Shown here piece by piece: positions 15,629 through 23,050 of a DNA stretch of 24,469 nucleotides. Numbering within the stretch: the stretch's first letter is position 1; each line of letters opens with the position of its first letter. A program made the translations under genes and the position numbers. The notes under the pieces were generated by a model, which worked only from the letters and a program-made list of their open reading frames with translations, made no database searches and had not been told where the DNA came from. Source of the stretch: Deinococcus radiopugnans ATCC 19172 (lineage in GTDB: Bacteria > Deinococcota > Deinococci > Deinococcales > Deinococcaceae); assembly GCF_006335125.1 (NCBI RefSeq), contig NZ_VDMO01000036.1, positions 1 through 24,469 of the forward strand. The letters are read 5' to 3'.

Positions 15629-16643
15629 GCTGGCCGCCTGAAGTCACTTTCTCTGTGCCTTTTTCGGTGCCCTGCCCACCGATGGTCACGCCGTACTCGT
15701 GGTTCACGATGGGCCTGACCCGCGCCTCGATGGCCGCGCGCTTGCTCTCGTACCACGCGGGCAGCTTGAGGTGTTTGCCCAGCTCGTCCACACTTTCGTC
15801 GTCGGGGAAGCCGGGGGCGTCGGTGGCAACTTCAAACAGGATGCCGGAGTGTTCCCGGAAGTAGATGGAGTGGAAGTACTGCCGGTCCTGCACCGGGGTC
15901 ACGCCGTAGCCGTGTTCGCTGAGCAGTTTCTGGTATTCCAGTTGCTCGGTGTCGTCCACGGTGCGCAGCGCGACGTGGTGGACGCTGCCGGCGCTGAGCT
16001 GCCCGTGCGGTTTGCCGGGGCGCTCGACCAGATCGATGTACAGGCCCACCCCCTCCGACTGGCCCCTGAAACGGGTGCGCAGGCCCTCGGCGTCCGGCTC
16101 GCTGCCCACCCGGCTGAAGCCCAGCGGCCCGGTCAGCAGCGCCGCCGTGCGCGCGGTCTGCGCCACCCAGCCGGTCACGCTGTGAAAGCCGCGCAGGGCG
16201 TGTTCGCGGGGCACCGGGCTGTTCGGCCAGAAGCGGGGCACGTCCGCGCCGTCTTCAAAGACCAGCTCGATCCACAGCCCGTCGGGGTCTTCAAAGCGGA
16301 CGGCGGGGCTGCCGAAGCGCACCTGTTCGGTGAAGGGAATCCCGAAGCGGTTCAGGCGGGCCTTCCAGTAGTCCTGCGAGGCGACGGGCGCCGCGTAGGC
16401 CGCCGCCACGATCTCGCCGTTGCCGCGCCGTCCCCTGACGGCATTGGCCCAGGGAAAGTAGGTCATGATGGTGCCGGGCGCGCCGGTTTCATCGCCGTAA
16501 TACAGGTGGTAGGTGCCGGGATCATCAAAGTTGACGGTCACCTTGACCATGCGCTGGCCCAGCACCTGGGTAAAGAAATCGACGTTCTTCGGCGGATCGC
16601 TCGCCATGACGGTGAGGTGGTGGAGACCTTGGATGGGATTCAT
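15621..16643 (-). CDS. VOC-family hydroquinone dioxygenase (MhqO/PcpA-like)
   Basis: A 340-residue two-domain VOC dioxygenase of the MhqO/PcpA group, Fe(II) enzymes that open hydroquinones between C1 and C2. Likely metal ligands come from the His pairs 8/9 (GLHHLTVMA) and 222/223 (SVHHVALRT), and from E271 (GILFEVATDAPGFPDDES). The linker NSPVPREHALRGFHSVTGW is family-typical. The frame is open upstream to 17180, but that part is antisense to marR; ATG 16643 with an adjacent AGAGG starts the homology. A minus-strand promoter (TTGCAG 16692-16687, 17 bases, TTAAAT 16669-16664) overlaps the palindrome at 16656-16671, implying repression by the divergent MarR protein. It is the first gene of the operon with the hydrolase and maleylacetate reductase. 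Confidence 0.93.
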   Translation of the reverse strand: MNPIQGLHHLTVMASDPPKNVDFFTQVLGQRMVKVTVNFDDPGTYHLYYGDETGAPGTIMTYFPWANAVRGRRGNGEIVAAAYAAPVASQDYWKARLNRFGIPFTEQVRFGSPAVRFEDPDGLWIELVFEDGADVPRFWPNSPVPREHALRGFHSVTGWVAQTARTAALLTGPLGFSRVGSEPDAEGLRTRFRGQSEGVGLYIDLVERPGKPHGQLSAGSVHHVALRTVDDTEQLEYQKLLSEHGYGVTPVQDRQYFHSIYFREHSGILFEVATDAPGFPDDESVDELGKHLKLPAWYESKRAAIEARVRPIVNHEYGVTIGGQGTEKGTEKVTSGGQHA

Positions 16644-16655
16644 GCCTCTATTTTG

Positions 16656-16671
16656 ACTTAAATATTTAAGT
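16656..16671. promoter_or_regulatory. MarR operator 1 in the mhqO-marR divergent gap
   Basis: ACTTAAATATTTAAGT is a perfect 16-bp palindrome between the dioxygenase and marR start codons. It covers the predicted minus-strand -10 of the dioxygenase operon. It shares the pattern A-S-TTAAAT-N-TTTAA-S-T (S = C or G) with the site at 17301-17318. An AT-rich palindrome of this length next to a MarR gene is the usual operator arrangement. Confidence 0.8.
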
Positions 16672-16692
16672 GTATGGTGACTCATGCTGCAA
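16664..16692 (-). promoter_or_regulatory. Predicted promoter of the mhqO operon
   Basis: On the minus strand TTGCAG (16692-16687) and TTAAAT (16669-16664) are 17 bases apart. Transcription would start only about 14 bases ahead of the dioxygenase ATG. Operator 1 covers the -10, so a bound repressor would block polymerase. Confidence 0.5.
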
Positions 16693-16718
16693 ATTAAATT
16701 TTTGATTGAGGCGTTACA

Positions 16719-17156
16719 GTGTTGAGAATGCCTGAAGACGCGTTGAACAGCGCCCTCGAACAACCCGCCATCCGGTTGTGGCGGCGCCTGGTCTTCACCA
16801 CGCAGGACAAAATCCGGGAGGTGGAAACCGCGCTGGCCCCCCTGGAGCTGAGCATGACCGAGTTTGATCTGCTGGCCGTTCTGCGCCGATTTGACGGCGC
16901 GACGCAGCAGGAGGTGGCCCAGCGCCTGCTGTTCACCGAGGCGAACATGTCCTACCACGCCAAACGCCTGAGCGCGCGCGGGCTGATCGAGCGGCACACC
17001 GCCGGGAAGTCCAAGCGACTCACCCTGACCAACGCGGGCCGAACCCTGATTGAACGCGCCCTGCCCACTGTCATCGGGCTGCACGAGGCGCAGTTCTCTG
17101 ATCTGAACGAGGAGGAACTCGGTGTGCTGCGGGGGCTGCTGAGCCGGCTGAAATAA
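16719..17156 (+). CDS. MarR-family transcriptional regulator
   Basis: A 145-residue MarR winged-helix regulator. The core is [65 protein letters not shown] sequence: a helix-turn-helix at about 60-85 and a beta-wing at about 88-103. GTG 16719 (GAGG seven bases upstream) or ATG 16728 could start it. It is divergent from the hydroquinone dioxygenase operon and precedes the quinone reductase gene, and each of those is preceded by the same palindrome. No conserved Cys like those of YodB or QsrR is seen (the protein appears Cys-free), so ligand binding rather than thiol oxidation is the likelier trigger. This is inference. Confidence 0.92.
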   Translation: MLRMPEDALNSALEQPAIRLWRRLVFTTQDKIREVETALAPLELSMTEFDLLAVLRRFDGATQQEVAQRLLFTEANMSYHAKRLSARGLIERHTAGKSKRLTLTNAGRTLIERALPTVIGLHEAQFSDLNEEELGVLRGLLSRLK

Positions 17157-17296
17157 GCAGGAGACTGCGCCCCCAGCCAACCTGCCCAGTCGCCCAGCGG
17201 TCTATTCTTGCGAATGTCTGCGCGAGCAGCGCGTTGCTAAACCCCTCCCCCGCTCGCCAATCCCACCCCACAATCCGGAAGAACAGCTCACCCCAC

Positions 17297-17325
17297 TTGA
17301 CAGTTAAATCTTTAACTGATCTACT
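17297..17325 (+). promoter_or_regulatory. Promoter of the wrbA-like gene
   Basis: A consensus -35 TTGACA (17297-17302) and a -10-like TCTACT (17320-17325) are separated by exactly 17 bases. The spacer is almost entirely filled by operator 2. This gives a leader of about 50 bases to ATG 17381, or about 125 bases to ATG 17456. Confidence 0.65.
17301..17318. promoter_or_regulatory. MarR operator 2 inside the wrbA promoter
   Basis: CAGTTAAA and TTTAACTG form a perfect inverted repeat around TC. It matches operator 1 in the TTAAAT-N-TTTAA core and the outer A...T pair. It fills the -35/-10 spacer, the classic place for steric repression. Confidence 0.78.
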
Positions 17326-17455
17326 GCTGGACGAAGCAGGGCGCAGGGCAGAACCGGCCCGCGCCTCAGAGGCCCCCCCTATGACTTTCTTCAAACGCAT
17401 CCTCGACGCCCTCTCGCCCCAGGCCCAGCCGCCGATCACTCCACAGGAGACCCCC

Positions 17456-18055
17456 ATGCCTAACCCCGTCAAGCTCGCCATCGTGTACTACAGCACCTAC
17501 GGCACCAACCACGCCATGGCAAACGAGGCTGCCGACGCCGCCCGCGCCGCCGGCGCCGAGGTCCGCCTGCTCAAGGTCCAGGAAACCGCCCCCCAGGCCG
17601 TCATCGACACCCAGGACGCCTGGAAGGCCCAGCAGGAACGCACCGCCGACGTGGCCGTCGCCTCCCCCGACGATCTGGAGTGGGCCAACGCCATCCTGTT
17701 CAGCGCCCCCACCCGCTTCGGCGGCGCCGCCAGCCAGATTCGCGCCTTTATCGACACCCTGGGCGGCTTGTGGGGCACCGGCAAGCTGGCCGACAAGACC
17801 TTCAGCGCCATGACCAGCGCCCAGAACCCCAACGGCGGGCAGGAAACCACCCTGCAGACGCTGTACATCACGGCGATGCACTGGGGCGCGATTCTGATGC
17901 CGCCCGGCTACACCGATCCGGTGATCTTCGCTTCGGGGGGCAACCCCTACGGGGCCAGCGTGACCGCCAACGGCGAGCCCTTGAGCGACGCGGATAAAGC
18001 CACCATCCGCCATCAGGCCAAACGGCTGGTGGACGTCACCGCGAAACTGCAGTAA
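17456..18055 (+). CDS. WrbA-type NAD(P)H:quinone oxidoreductase
   Basis: A flavodoxin-fold FMN protein of the WrbA family, about 199 residues. These enzymes reduce quinones by two electrons to hydroquinones, avoiding semiquinones. The FMN phosphate loop is [12 protein letters not shown] near the start, and the family block [24 protein letters not shown] lies about residues 81-104. The C-terminal half keeps GGGQETT-like and [12 protein letters not shown] sequence. ATG 17456 has AGGAG six bases ahead. An in-frame ATG at 17381 (GAGG site) would add 25 residues, [14 protein letters not shown] onward, with coding-like third positions, and may be used instead. It is 3' of marR and carries a MarR-type operator in its promoter. 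Confidence 0.93.
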   Translation: MPNPVKLAIVYYSTYGTNHAMANEAADAARAAGAEVRLLKVQETAPQAVIDTQDAWKAQQERTADVAVASPDDLEWANAILFSAPTRFGGAASQIRAFIDTLGGLWGTGKLADKTFSAMTSAQNPNGGQETTLQTLYITAMHWGAILMPPGYTDPVIFASGGNPYGASVTANGEPLSDADKATIRHQAKRLVDVTAKLQ

Positions 18056-18070
18056 CCAACAAGAAACCAG

Positions 18071-18109
18071 GGGGAGGCGGCCAGCACGGCTTCGCCTCCC
18101 CTTTCGTTT
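18071..18109 (+). terminator. Rho-independent terminator after wrbA
   Basis: GGGGAGGCG (18071-18079) pairs with CGCCTCCCC (18093-18101), with an extra GCC/GGC pairing in the loop, followed by TTTCGTTT. It lies 15 bases after the wrbA stop codon. Confidence 0.8.
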
Positions 18110-18288
18110 GAGTCTCCAGAGTGAAGTCCGGGAATCCCCAACCGACGGCATCGCCGTCCCTGAGGGTGGGTGTGACGCTGTGAACCTCAACTTGAGCGCT
18201 GCGTCGCCAGGGGGTGACAGGTCAACGCGCCATCAATGCGCCACCAGCAGGAATCCTCCATCACATCAGGCCCCATGGGCGAAACCAG

Positions 18289-18315
18289 AACAGAGTGCCA
18301 GGAGGCACCTCTGTT
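18289..18315. repeat. 11-bp inverted repeat with one bulge
   Basis: AACAGAGTGCC pairs with GGCA-C-CTCTGTT (one bulged C) around an AGGA loop. It lies in the gap after wrbA and just ahead of an atypical ORF at 18322. The loop and right arm contain AGGAGG, but 16 bases from the ATG, which is too far for a normal ribosome-binding site. There is no T-run. Confidence 0.5.
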
Positions 18316-18321
18316 CCTGAA

Positions 18322-18600
18322 ATGCTCTTAGTATGGTTAAAGCACCAAGGGCTGCACGACCCTGGCCCTGTTCGCCGCTACATTCCAGAAACTCTCGCTT
18401 CGGCCGAAGGTTTGTGCTTCATCACAGAAGGTTTCAAGGCAGTACGTGAAGTCGCGGTAGGACGCAGCATTTCTCATTGTGCGCTCCCCCCTGGGAATTC
18501 GCCAGCCCATCCCAACGTATGGGATCTGCGAGCTGACACGCTGCACGGAATCAATGGCAGGCCCATTCCAGTGGAGTGCTTTGATAGCGTAGGCGCATGA
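18322..18600 (+). CDS. Possible hypothetical protein with atypical base composition
   Basis: A 92-residue open frame beginning MLLVWLKHQGLHDPG and ending IPVECFDSVGA. I do not recognise it. Its third codon positions are far less G/C-rich than the neighbours, pointing to recently acquired or non-coding DNA. Its stop overlaps the next gene's start as ATGA, which is compatible with coupling but may be chance. No well-placed ribosome-binding site is seen. The rest of the 18110-18596 gap holds only the inverted repeat at 18289-18315. Confidence 0.25.
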   Translation: MLLVWLKHQGLHDPGPVRRYIPETLASAEGLCFITEGFKAVREVAVGRSISHCALPPGNSPAHPNVWDLRADTLHGINGRPIPVECFDSVGA

Positions 18601-18857
18601 CGCAGAATGAGACCCGCCCTGATCCCGAAACGGCTGCTGACGAGAACCAGGACCCTACCAACGTGGAATTGCAGTTCATGGGGCGTGTCAACGCGCGCGC
18701 GGAACTGGCCGCCCGGGTCGAGGCCGAGAGCAGTGCAGCGGGAGCTTACAAAAAGCGCGGCATGGACGAACACGATGTGGCGCTGAAAGGCACGATGGAC
18801 GCCAGCGATCCTCCCAGCACCAACATGGGCGACGCCGACGAAGAAATGACCTCCTGA
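18597..18857 (+). CDS. Small acidic hypothetical protein
   Basis: An 86-residue, very polar and acidic protein with no TM segment or signal peptide. Notable stretches are VELQFMGRVNARAELAARVE and the C-terminal ALKGTMDASDPPSTNMGDADEEMTS. The third codon positions fit a resident gene. I do not recognise a characterised domain; the composition suggests an intrinsically disordered or stress-related protein, but that is only a guess. The ribosome-binding site is weak. Confidence 0.6.
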   Translation: MTQNETRPDPETAADENQDPTNVELQFMGRVNARAELAARVEAESSAAGAYKKRGMDEHDVALKGTMDASDPPSTNMGDADEEMTS

Positions 18858-18931
18858 GCTGTTCAGCAGTACGCGCCGTCCGGCGAACCTGCCCCCTCCA
18901 CACTCTATTCACGTCATTGCCTTTCCCCAGT

Positions 18932-19292
18932 TCAGAGCAGTTCGTCGTTCCTCCAGTCGTCCCCCGGGCGATATTCACAGCCATGGTGGATCATCAGGGC
19001 TGGCCCGCACATCTCTCTGGCTGACGTGCGAACCCACGACAAACCCAACACGGCCCTGGCGATCAGGAAGTAAATGACCAGCCCAGTGCCGTCCACCAGG
19101 GCCGTGATGAAGGGCGCGGCCACCACCACACCGACCAGCAGGCCCACCCGGCCCCAGCAGCTTGAGGGGCGGCAATCGCGTCAGCAGGCAAGCAATAGAA
19201 CCTGATGGGCCAGTCACCGTAAACAGAGGTGTGGCGTCTTCATTCCGCAGCGCCCGGCGCACCCCGTCCAGCCGCCTTTCCCGCGTGGTCAT
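18932..19292 (-). pseudogene. Frameshifted small membrane protein gene
   Basis: Two overlapping minus-strand frames look like one gene broken by a single-base shift near 19150-19160. The 5' part (from ATG 19292) reads MTTRERRLDGVRRALRNED and continues to LLTRLPPLKLLG. The 3' part continues GRVGLLVGVVVAAPFITALVDG and IYFLIARAVLGLSW as a TM segment, and ends at 18932. Joined, it would be about 120 residues with one or two TM helices. The family is not recognised; the TM end faintly recalls PspC-like proteins. A sequencing or assembly error is also possible. Confidence 0.4.
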
Positions 19293-19432
19293 CCCCTCTT
19301 CAGAAGCCCACTATCACATCGGCGGTGCGGGACTGGGACAACCGGATCAACGCCGCTGCCGCCATGCCGGTACGCAGAGACACCGGACCGCTTCAGGGCA
19401 GCGCCGCAGTCAGGCCCGGAGAAGCTCTCTGA

Positions 19433-19834
19433 TCAGTTCGTTTTGCAGCCGGTGAGCAGCGCCTGGGTCTTGGTCGTGTCGCCGCCGATAAAGGTGCTGA
19501 GCGTCGCCTCGCCCTGATGTTCCCACCACTCCAGGCCGCCGCGGGCCTCCGCTGGGCCGTTCAGGCCCGCGTAACGCGCGCCGCTGGCGCTGACGGCCTC
19601 GGCCAGGCCGTACTGGACACCGTTCCACTTCAAGACCGCGAACATAGGGCCGTTTTTGCGGTAATCGACGTACGTCACGCTGATCTCTTTCCCTGCATCA
19701 CAGGTGTAGGAAAAGCTTCGCTCGGTGGCCACGGGAGGCGCGCCGGCCCCCCCTGCGTTGGCTGTAATCAGCGATCCACCGGCGAGGGTGGCGGTCAGGG
19801 TCAGGAGAGCCGCAGGACGGAAATAACGTGTCAT
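19433..19834 (-). CDS. MliC-family C-type lysozyme inhibitor-like protein
   Basis: A 133-residue exported protein. A signal peptide (about 1-27, ending ANA) precedes a MliC-like domain: FSYTCDAGKEISVTYVDY, then AVSASGARYAGLNG and LEWWEHQGEATLS. C45 and C130 probably form the conserved disulfide. There is no lipobox Cys after the signal sequence, so it is probably periplasmic or secreted rather than a lipoprotein. Family members bind and block C-type lysozyme through the SxSGxxY loop, which is present here. The gene stands alone, divergent from nothing obvious, with the stress-protein gene upstream on the same strand. Confidence 0.85.
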   Translation of the reverse strand: MTRYFRPAALLTLTATLAGGSLITANAGGAGAPPVATERSFSYTCDAGKEISVTYVDYRKNGPMFAVLKWNGVQYGLAEAVSASGARYAGLNGPAEARGGLEWWEHQGEATLSTFIGGDTTKTQALLTGCKTN

Positions 19835-19926
19835 CGCTCTACCGTAGCGTGCCCACCTGTTGACCGTCTGACCGGGCAGCGTGAGACAATCCTTATCCTG
19901 AGCAGCACCACGGAACGGTTAGTTCG

Positions 19927-20403
19927 TTACGGGCTGCCCCCGTCCCACTCGACCGGCTGCTGGTCGCCCTTGATCAGCAACACCGGCACAGGGGCCTGCT
20001 GCGCCACCGCCTGCGCCACGCTGCCCATCAGGGCGCGGCCCAGGCCGCTGCGCCCCAGGGTGGTCATCACGATCATCTGCGCGCCCTCCTCGCGGGCCAC
20101 GTCCAGGATGGCGCGCGAGACGTGGCGGCCCCTGGCGCGCTCGACGATGACCTTGGCTTCCGGCACGCGCTCATGGAGGCGTTGTTCCAGCTCGGCCTTG
20201 AGCTCATCCAGGTTGACCTGCGCGGTGGGCACGGCGTAGGCGTACTCGCCGGCGGCGGCCACCACGGGATCGAGCTGGATGCTCAGCACGGTCAGTCGGG
20301 TGCCCAGGGCCCGCGCCAGCGCCTTGGCGTGGAGCAGGGCGTGCTGGCCCAGGTCGCTGCCGTCGGTGGTCACGAGAATGTTCTTCAGCGGTGCCGTGGT
20401 CAT
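19927..20403 (-). CDS. Universal stress protein (UspA family)
   Basis: A 158-residue UspA-domain protein beginning LKNILVTTDGSDLGQHAL. The C-terminal motif is TTLGRSGLGRALMGSVAQAVAQQAPVPVLLI. In the ATP-binding form the motif is G-2x-G-9x-G(S/T); here the first Gly is Thr114 while G117, G127 and S128 are kept, so nucleotide binding may be altered. ATG 20403 has AGGAGG eight bases ahead; the longer frame to 20622 lacks family similarity. It is divergent from ureA with a 247-base gap that contains promoter space for both. Confidence 0.93.
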   Translation of the reverse strand: MTTAPLKNILVTTDGSDLGQHALLHAKALARALGTRLTVLSIQLDPVVAAAGEYAYAVPTAQVNLDELKAELEQRLHERVPEAKVIVERARGRHVSRAILDVAREEGAQMIVMTTLGRSGLGRALMGSVAQAVAQQAPVPVLLIKGDQQPVEWDGGSP

Positions 20404-20650
20404 GGTGTCGCCTCCTGAAAAAATGGTGATCCAGCAAAGAAAATTGTGACACTCTCCAGCCGGAAAGGGCGACCGGCTGGCTAGCCCTCTCAGGCCGCCA
20501 CCCAAAACAAGTATGCTGCCGGTGACCCACCAAAAGAACCGCAGACGTACTGAACGCTGGGCGTCGGGGCACAAGCGCGCGAGAAGAAGACGAACCGTGC
20601 TGCCCCACCGCACACCCCCCACTCAACGCACGATCCCAGGAGGCCGACAG

Positions 20651-20953
20651 ATGAACCTCACGCCACAGGAGATCGACCGGCTGCACATCTACGTCGTCGC
20701 GGAGCTGGCGCGCAAACGGCAGGGCCGGGGCCTCAAGCTCAACTACCCGGAAGCGGTGTCCCTGATCACCGAGGCGCTGCTGGAGGCGGGCCGCGACGGC
20801 CGCACCTCCGATGAATGCGCCGAACTGGGCAAGCAGGTGCTGACCCGCGACGACGTGATGGAGGGCGTGCCCGAACTGATCCGGGTGGTGCAGGTCGAGG
20901 TGCTGTTCCCGGACGGCCACAAGCTGGTCACCTGCAATCAGCCCATCCCATGA
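20651..20953 (+). CDS. ureA: Urease subunit gamma
   Basis: A 100-residue urease gamma subunit of standard length. It starts [39 protein letters not shown] sequence, followed by [11 protein letters not shown] and [15 protein letters not shown], and ends [15 protein letters not shown]; all are family hallmarks. The ribosome-binding site is AGGAGG at 20639-20644. Its TGA overlaps the ATG of the next gene (ATGA), so a chelatase-like protein is translationally coupled to it, ahead of ureB. In the enzyme the gamma and beta subunits scaffold the nickel-containing alpha subunit, which is not encoded in this window. Confidence 0.97.
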   Translation: MNLTPQEIDRLHIYVVAELARKRQGRGLKLNYPEAVSLITEALLEAGRDGRTSDECAELGKQVLTRDDVMEGVPELIRVVQVEVLFPDGHKLVTCNQPIP

Positions 20954-22281
20954 CCGCGCCTGCCGCAGCCGCCGTGCCGCCCACCGCCACTGCGCCGCCC
21001 GGCGCCCTGTTGCTCGTCTCCGCCGAGACGGGCGCGGCGCAGATGGAACTCGTCTCACGGTTGAAGGGAACGGCGCAGCCCCACCCGTGGCCGCTTGGCG
21101 CCCAGGCCCGCGCGGCCTTGGCCGCCGTGGTGGCCGCCGGGCCGCCCCACGTGGTCGCGGTGCCGCTGACCGTGGGGGCACTGGACCCGCTGCTGGCGGA
21201 CCTGGGCGCGCTGCTGCGCTGGGCCAGGGTGCGCTGGCCGCAGACGACGTTCCTGCAAGCCGCGCCCTTCGCGTCCCCCGAACACGTGGTCGGCTGGGCG
21301 TCCCGGCAGGCAGCGGCGCAGGCCCTGGCCCCCACGCCAGCGCCGCCCGACGAGACGGCGCTGCTGCTGGTGGCCCGGGGCCGCACCCCTGCCGCCAACG
21401 CGGAGGTCTGCGCCGCCGCGCGGTTGCTGTGGGAACACCGCGATTACCGGCGGGTCGAGGTGGCCTTCACCGGGGGAGCGCGGCCCACCGTGGCCCAGGG
21501 GCTGGACGCCTGCCGGCGGCTGGGGGCGCGGCCGGTGGTGGCCGTGCCCCTGGCCCTCTGCGACGGGCCTTTCTTGCAGGAGGTGCGGGCGCAGGTTGCG
21601 GCGGCAGACCCGCAGGCCGCCTGCGCGGGGCCGCTGCTCAGCCCGGCGGGCGCGGCCGCCGTGGTCCGCCAGCGCTACGAGGAGGCGCTGGCGCGCTGGT
21701 TTCGCGCGGGCGAAGACGGGCTGGCTTCTGACCACGGGCATGACCATGGTCTTGCCGACGATCCGCTGCGGGCCGGGGACGTCCTGCTGCCGCCGCGCTA
21801 CCAGGGCGGGCAGCCGGTCAGCGCCGCCCCGATGCGCTCGGCGGCCCTCAAGTACGACGCCCAGGGGCAGGTTGCCTGGAACCAGGTGTGGCAGAGCTTT
21901 TGCAACCTGGCACTGGCGGGGGGGCCGCCGCACCGGGGCACGCTGCTCGAGGCCCCCCTGCGCGAGGAGGTCCGCGCGCGGCCGGAAGCCTCGGCGCGGG
22001 TCGCCGCCGAGATCGCGCGCGGCCTGCGCCTGATCACCCGGCTGCCGGTGGTCACCGACGCCACCCCCGGCTGGGTGGGGCTGGTCTGCCCGCAGGAGGA
22101 AATGGCGATCTGGCTGCTGCGCGCCATCGTCGTGGAAAACGTCAGCGTGCGCCGAGAGGGCAGCACGCTGTTCCTGCCCGCCGGGCCGGGCTACCGGGTC
22201 GAGAAGGAGATCAAGAACGTGATCACCGCCGTCGCCAAGACCCACCACTACTGGACTGAACACCGCGCCGCCCTGTCGTAG
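20950..22281 (+). CDS. CbiX-like sirohydrochlorin chelatase homologue with extra C-terminal domain
   Basis: A 443-residue protein with three visible parts. Residues about 18-128 and 137-250 form two CbiX-type repeats; the second is clearer ([50 protein letters not shown]). The first repeat has SAE where chelatases have the catalytic His of VGHGS. Residues 260-268 hold a His cluster, DHGHDHG. Residues about 300-443 form a conserved-looking domain I cannot name ([49 protein letters not shown]). The start overlaps the ureA stop, and ureB follows 37 bases later. This placement suggests nickel or cofactor handling linked to urease; a tetrapyrrole chelatase role is the alternative. Both are inference. 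Confidence 0.8.
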   Translation: MTAPAAAAVPPTATAPPGALLLVSAETGAAQMELVSRLKGTAQPHPWPLGAQARAALAAVVAAGPPHVVAVPLTVGALDPLLADLGALLRWARVRWPQTTFLQAAPFASPEHVVGWASRQAAAQALAPTPAPPDETALLLVARGRTPAANAEVCAAARLLWEHRDYRRVEVAFTGGARPTVAQGLDACRRLGARPVVAVPLALCDGPFLQEVRAQVAAADPQAACAGPLLSPAGAAAVVRQRYEEALARWFRAGEDGLASDHGHDHGLADDPLRAGDVLLPPRYQGGQPVSAAPMRSAALKYDAQGQVAWNQVWQSFCNLALAGGPPHRGTLLEAPLREEVRARPEASARVAAEIARGLRLITRLPVVTDATPGWVGLVCPQEEMAIWLLRAIVVENVSVRREGSTLFLPAGPGYRVEKEIKNVITAVAKTHHYWTEHRAALS

Positions 22282-22318
22282 GCGCGCCGCACCATGTCAG
22301 GAACGGGAAGGAGCACCC

Positions 22319-22726
22319 ATGAAGCCAGGCGAATACTTTCTGCAGGACGAACCGATCGAGTTGAACGTGGGGCGGCGCACCGCCACGCTGCGGGTGACCA
22401 ATACGGGGGACCGCGCCATCCAAGTGGGATCGCACTACCACTTCTTCGAGGTGAACCGGGCGCTGGACTTCGACCGCAACGCAGCGATGGGGATGCGCCT
22501 CAACATTCTCGCCGGCGAGACGCGGCGCTTCGAGGCGGGGGACACGCGCGAGGTGGAACTCGTCGAGTTCGTGGGCACGCGGCGTGCCCTGGGCTTCAAT
22601 GGGCTGGTCAACGGCAGCGTCACGGGCGCGGACAGCGTGAGGCTCGCGCTGGAACGGGCGCATCTGCTGGGGTACCGGGGCGTGACCGTGCCACCAGCGG
22701 ACGCCTCCCCAGCACGGGAAGACTAG
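22319..22726 (+). CDS. ureB: Urease subunit beta
   Basis: A 135-residue urease beta subunit, longer than the usual ~105 because of a C-terminal extension after NGSVTG (about residues 102-135). The core is typical: [16 protein letters not shown], then [40 protein letters not shown], and [21 protein letters not shown]. The ribosome-binding site is GGAAGGAG. ureC would be expected directly downstream but is absent, and no ureE/F/G/D is seen; the next gene is a cytosine deaminase. The operon is thus rearranged, or the alpha subunit is encoded elsewhere. Confidence 0.96.
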   Translation: MKPGEYFLQDEPIELNVGRRTATLRVTNTGDRAIQVGSHYHFFEVNRALDFDRNAAMGMRLNILAGETRRFEAGDTREVELVEFVGTRRALGFNGLVNGSVTGADSVRLALERAHLLGYRGVTVPPADASPARED

Positions 22727-23050
22727 GGGCGCAGCGCGAGGTCCGCGTCGGCCAGAGACGCGCCTCTGGGCAGGAACGCTGAACGGGCAACCATCGCCGC
22801 ATCTGAGGGTGCCTCCCTCACCCCAGTTCAGAAAAGGAGACCGCCGTGTTCATCCCCTCCCGACCCAGCGACACGCCAGCGTCTTCACCCTGTCGAGCAT
22901 GATCGCCCCGTGGGGCGGCAGGTTGCCCAGCCGGCGTTCGGCCCACCGTCTCCCTCTCGCTGGAGTGCGTCACCCTGGCCTTCATCGCCCTGCTGTCTCA
23001 ACGTGCCCTGCGGGCGCCCCCCGCTCCGTTCAGTTCAGAGGAGACAGCCC
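22727..23050. other. Gap between ureB and codA with a possible relic
   Basis: About 320 bases without a supported gene. A well-placed AAGGAG (22837-22842) precedes GTG 22847, but that frame stops after about 18 codons. A + strand frame from about 22948 (VSLSLECVTLAFIALLSQR) reads like a C-terminal TM helix of a permease but runs on out of frame into codA. Together these suggest the scar of a deleted gene between ureB and codA. No ureC similarity is seen. Confidence 0.4.

Noticed and set aside
16644..17180. N-terminal extension of the hydroquinone dioxygenase across the marR gene
   Set aside because: The extension is antisense to a clear MarR protein and includes the operator and promoter region; the homology begins at ATG 16643.
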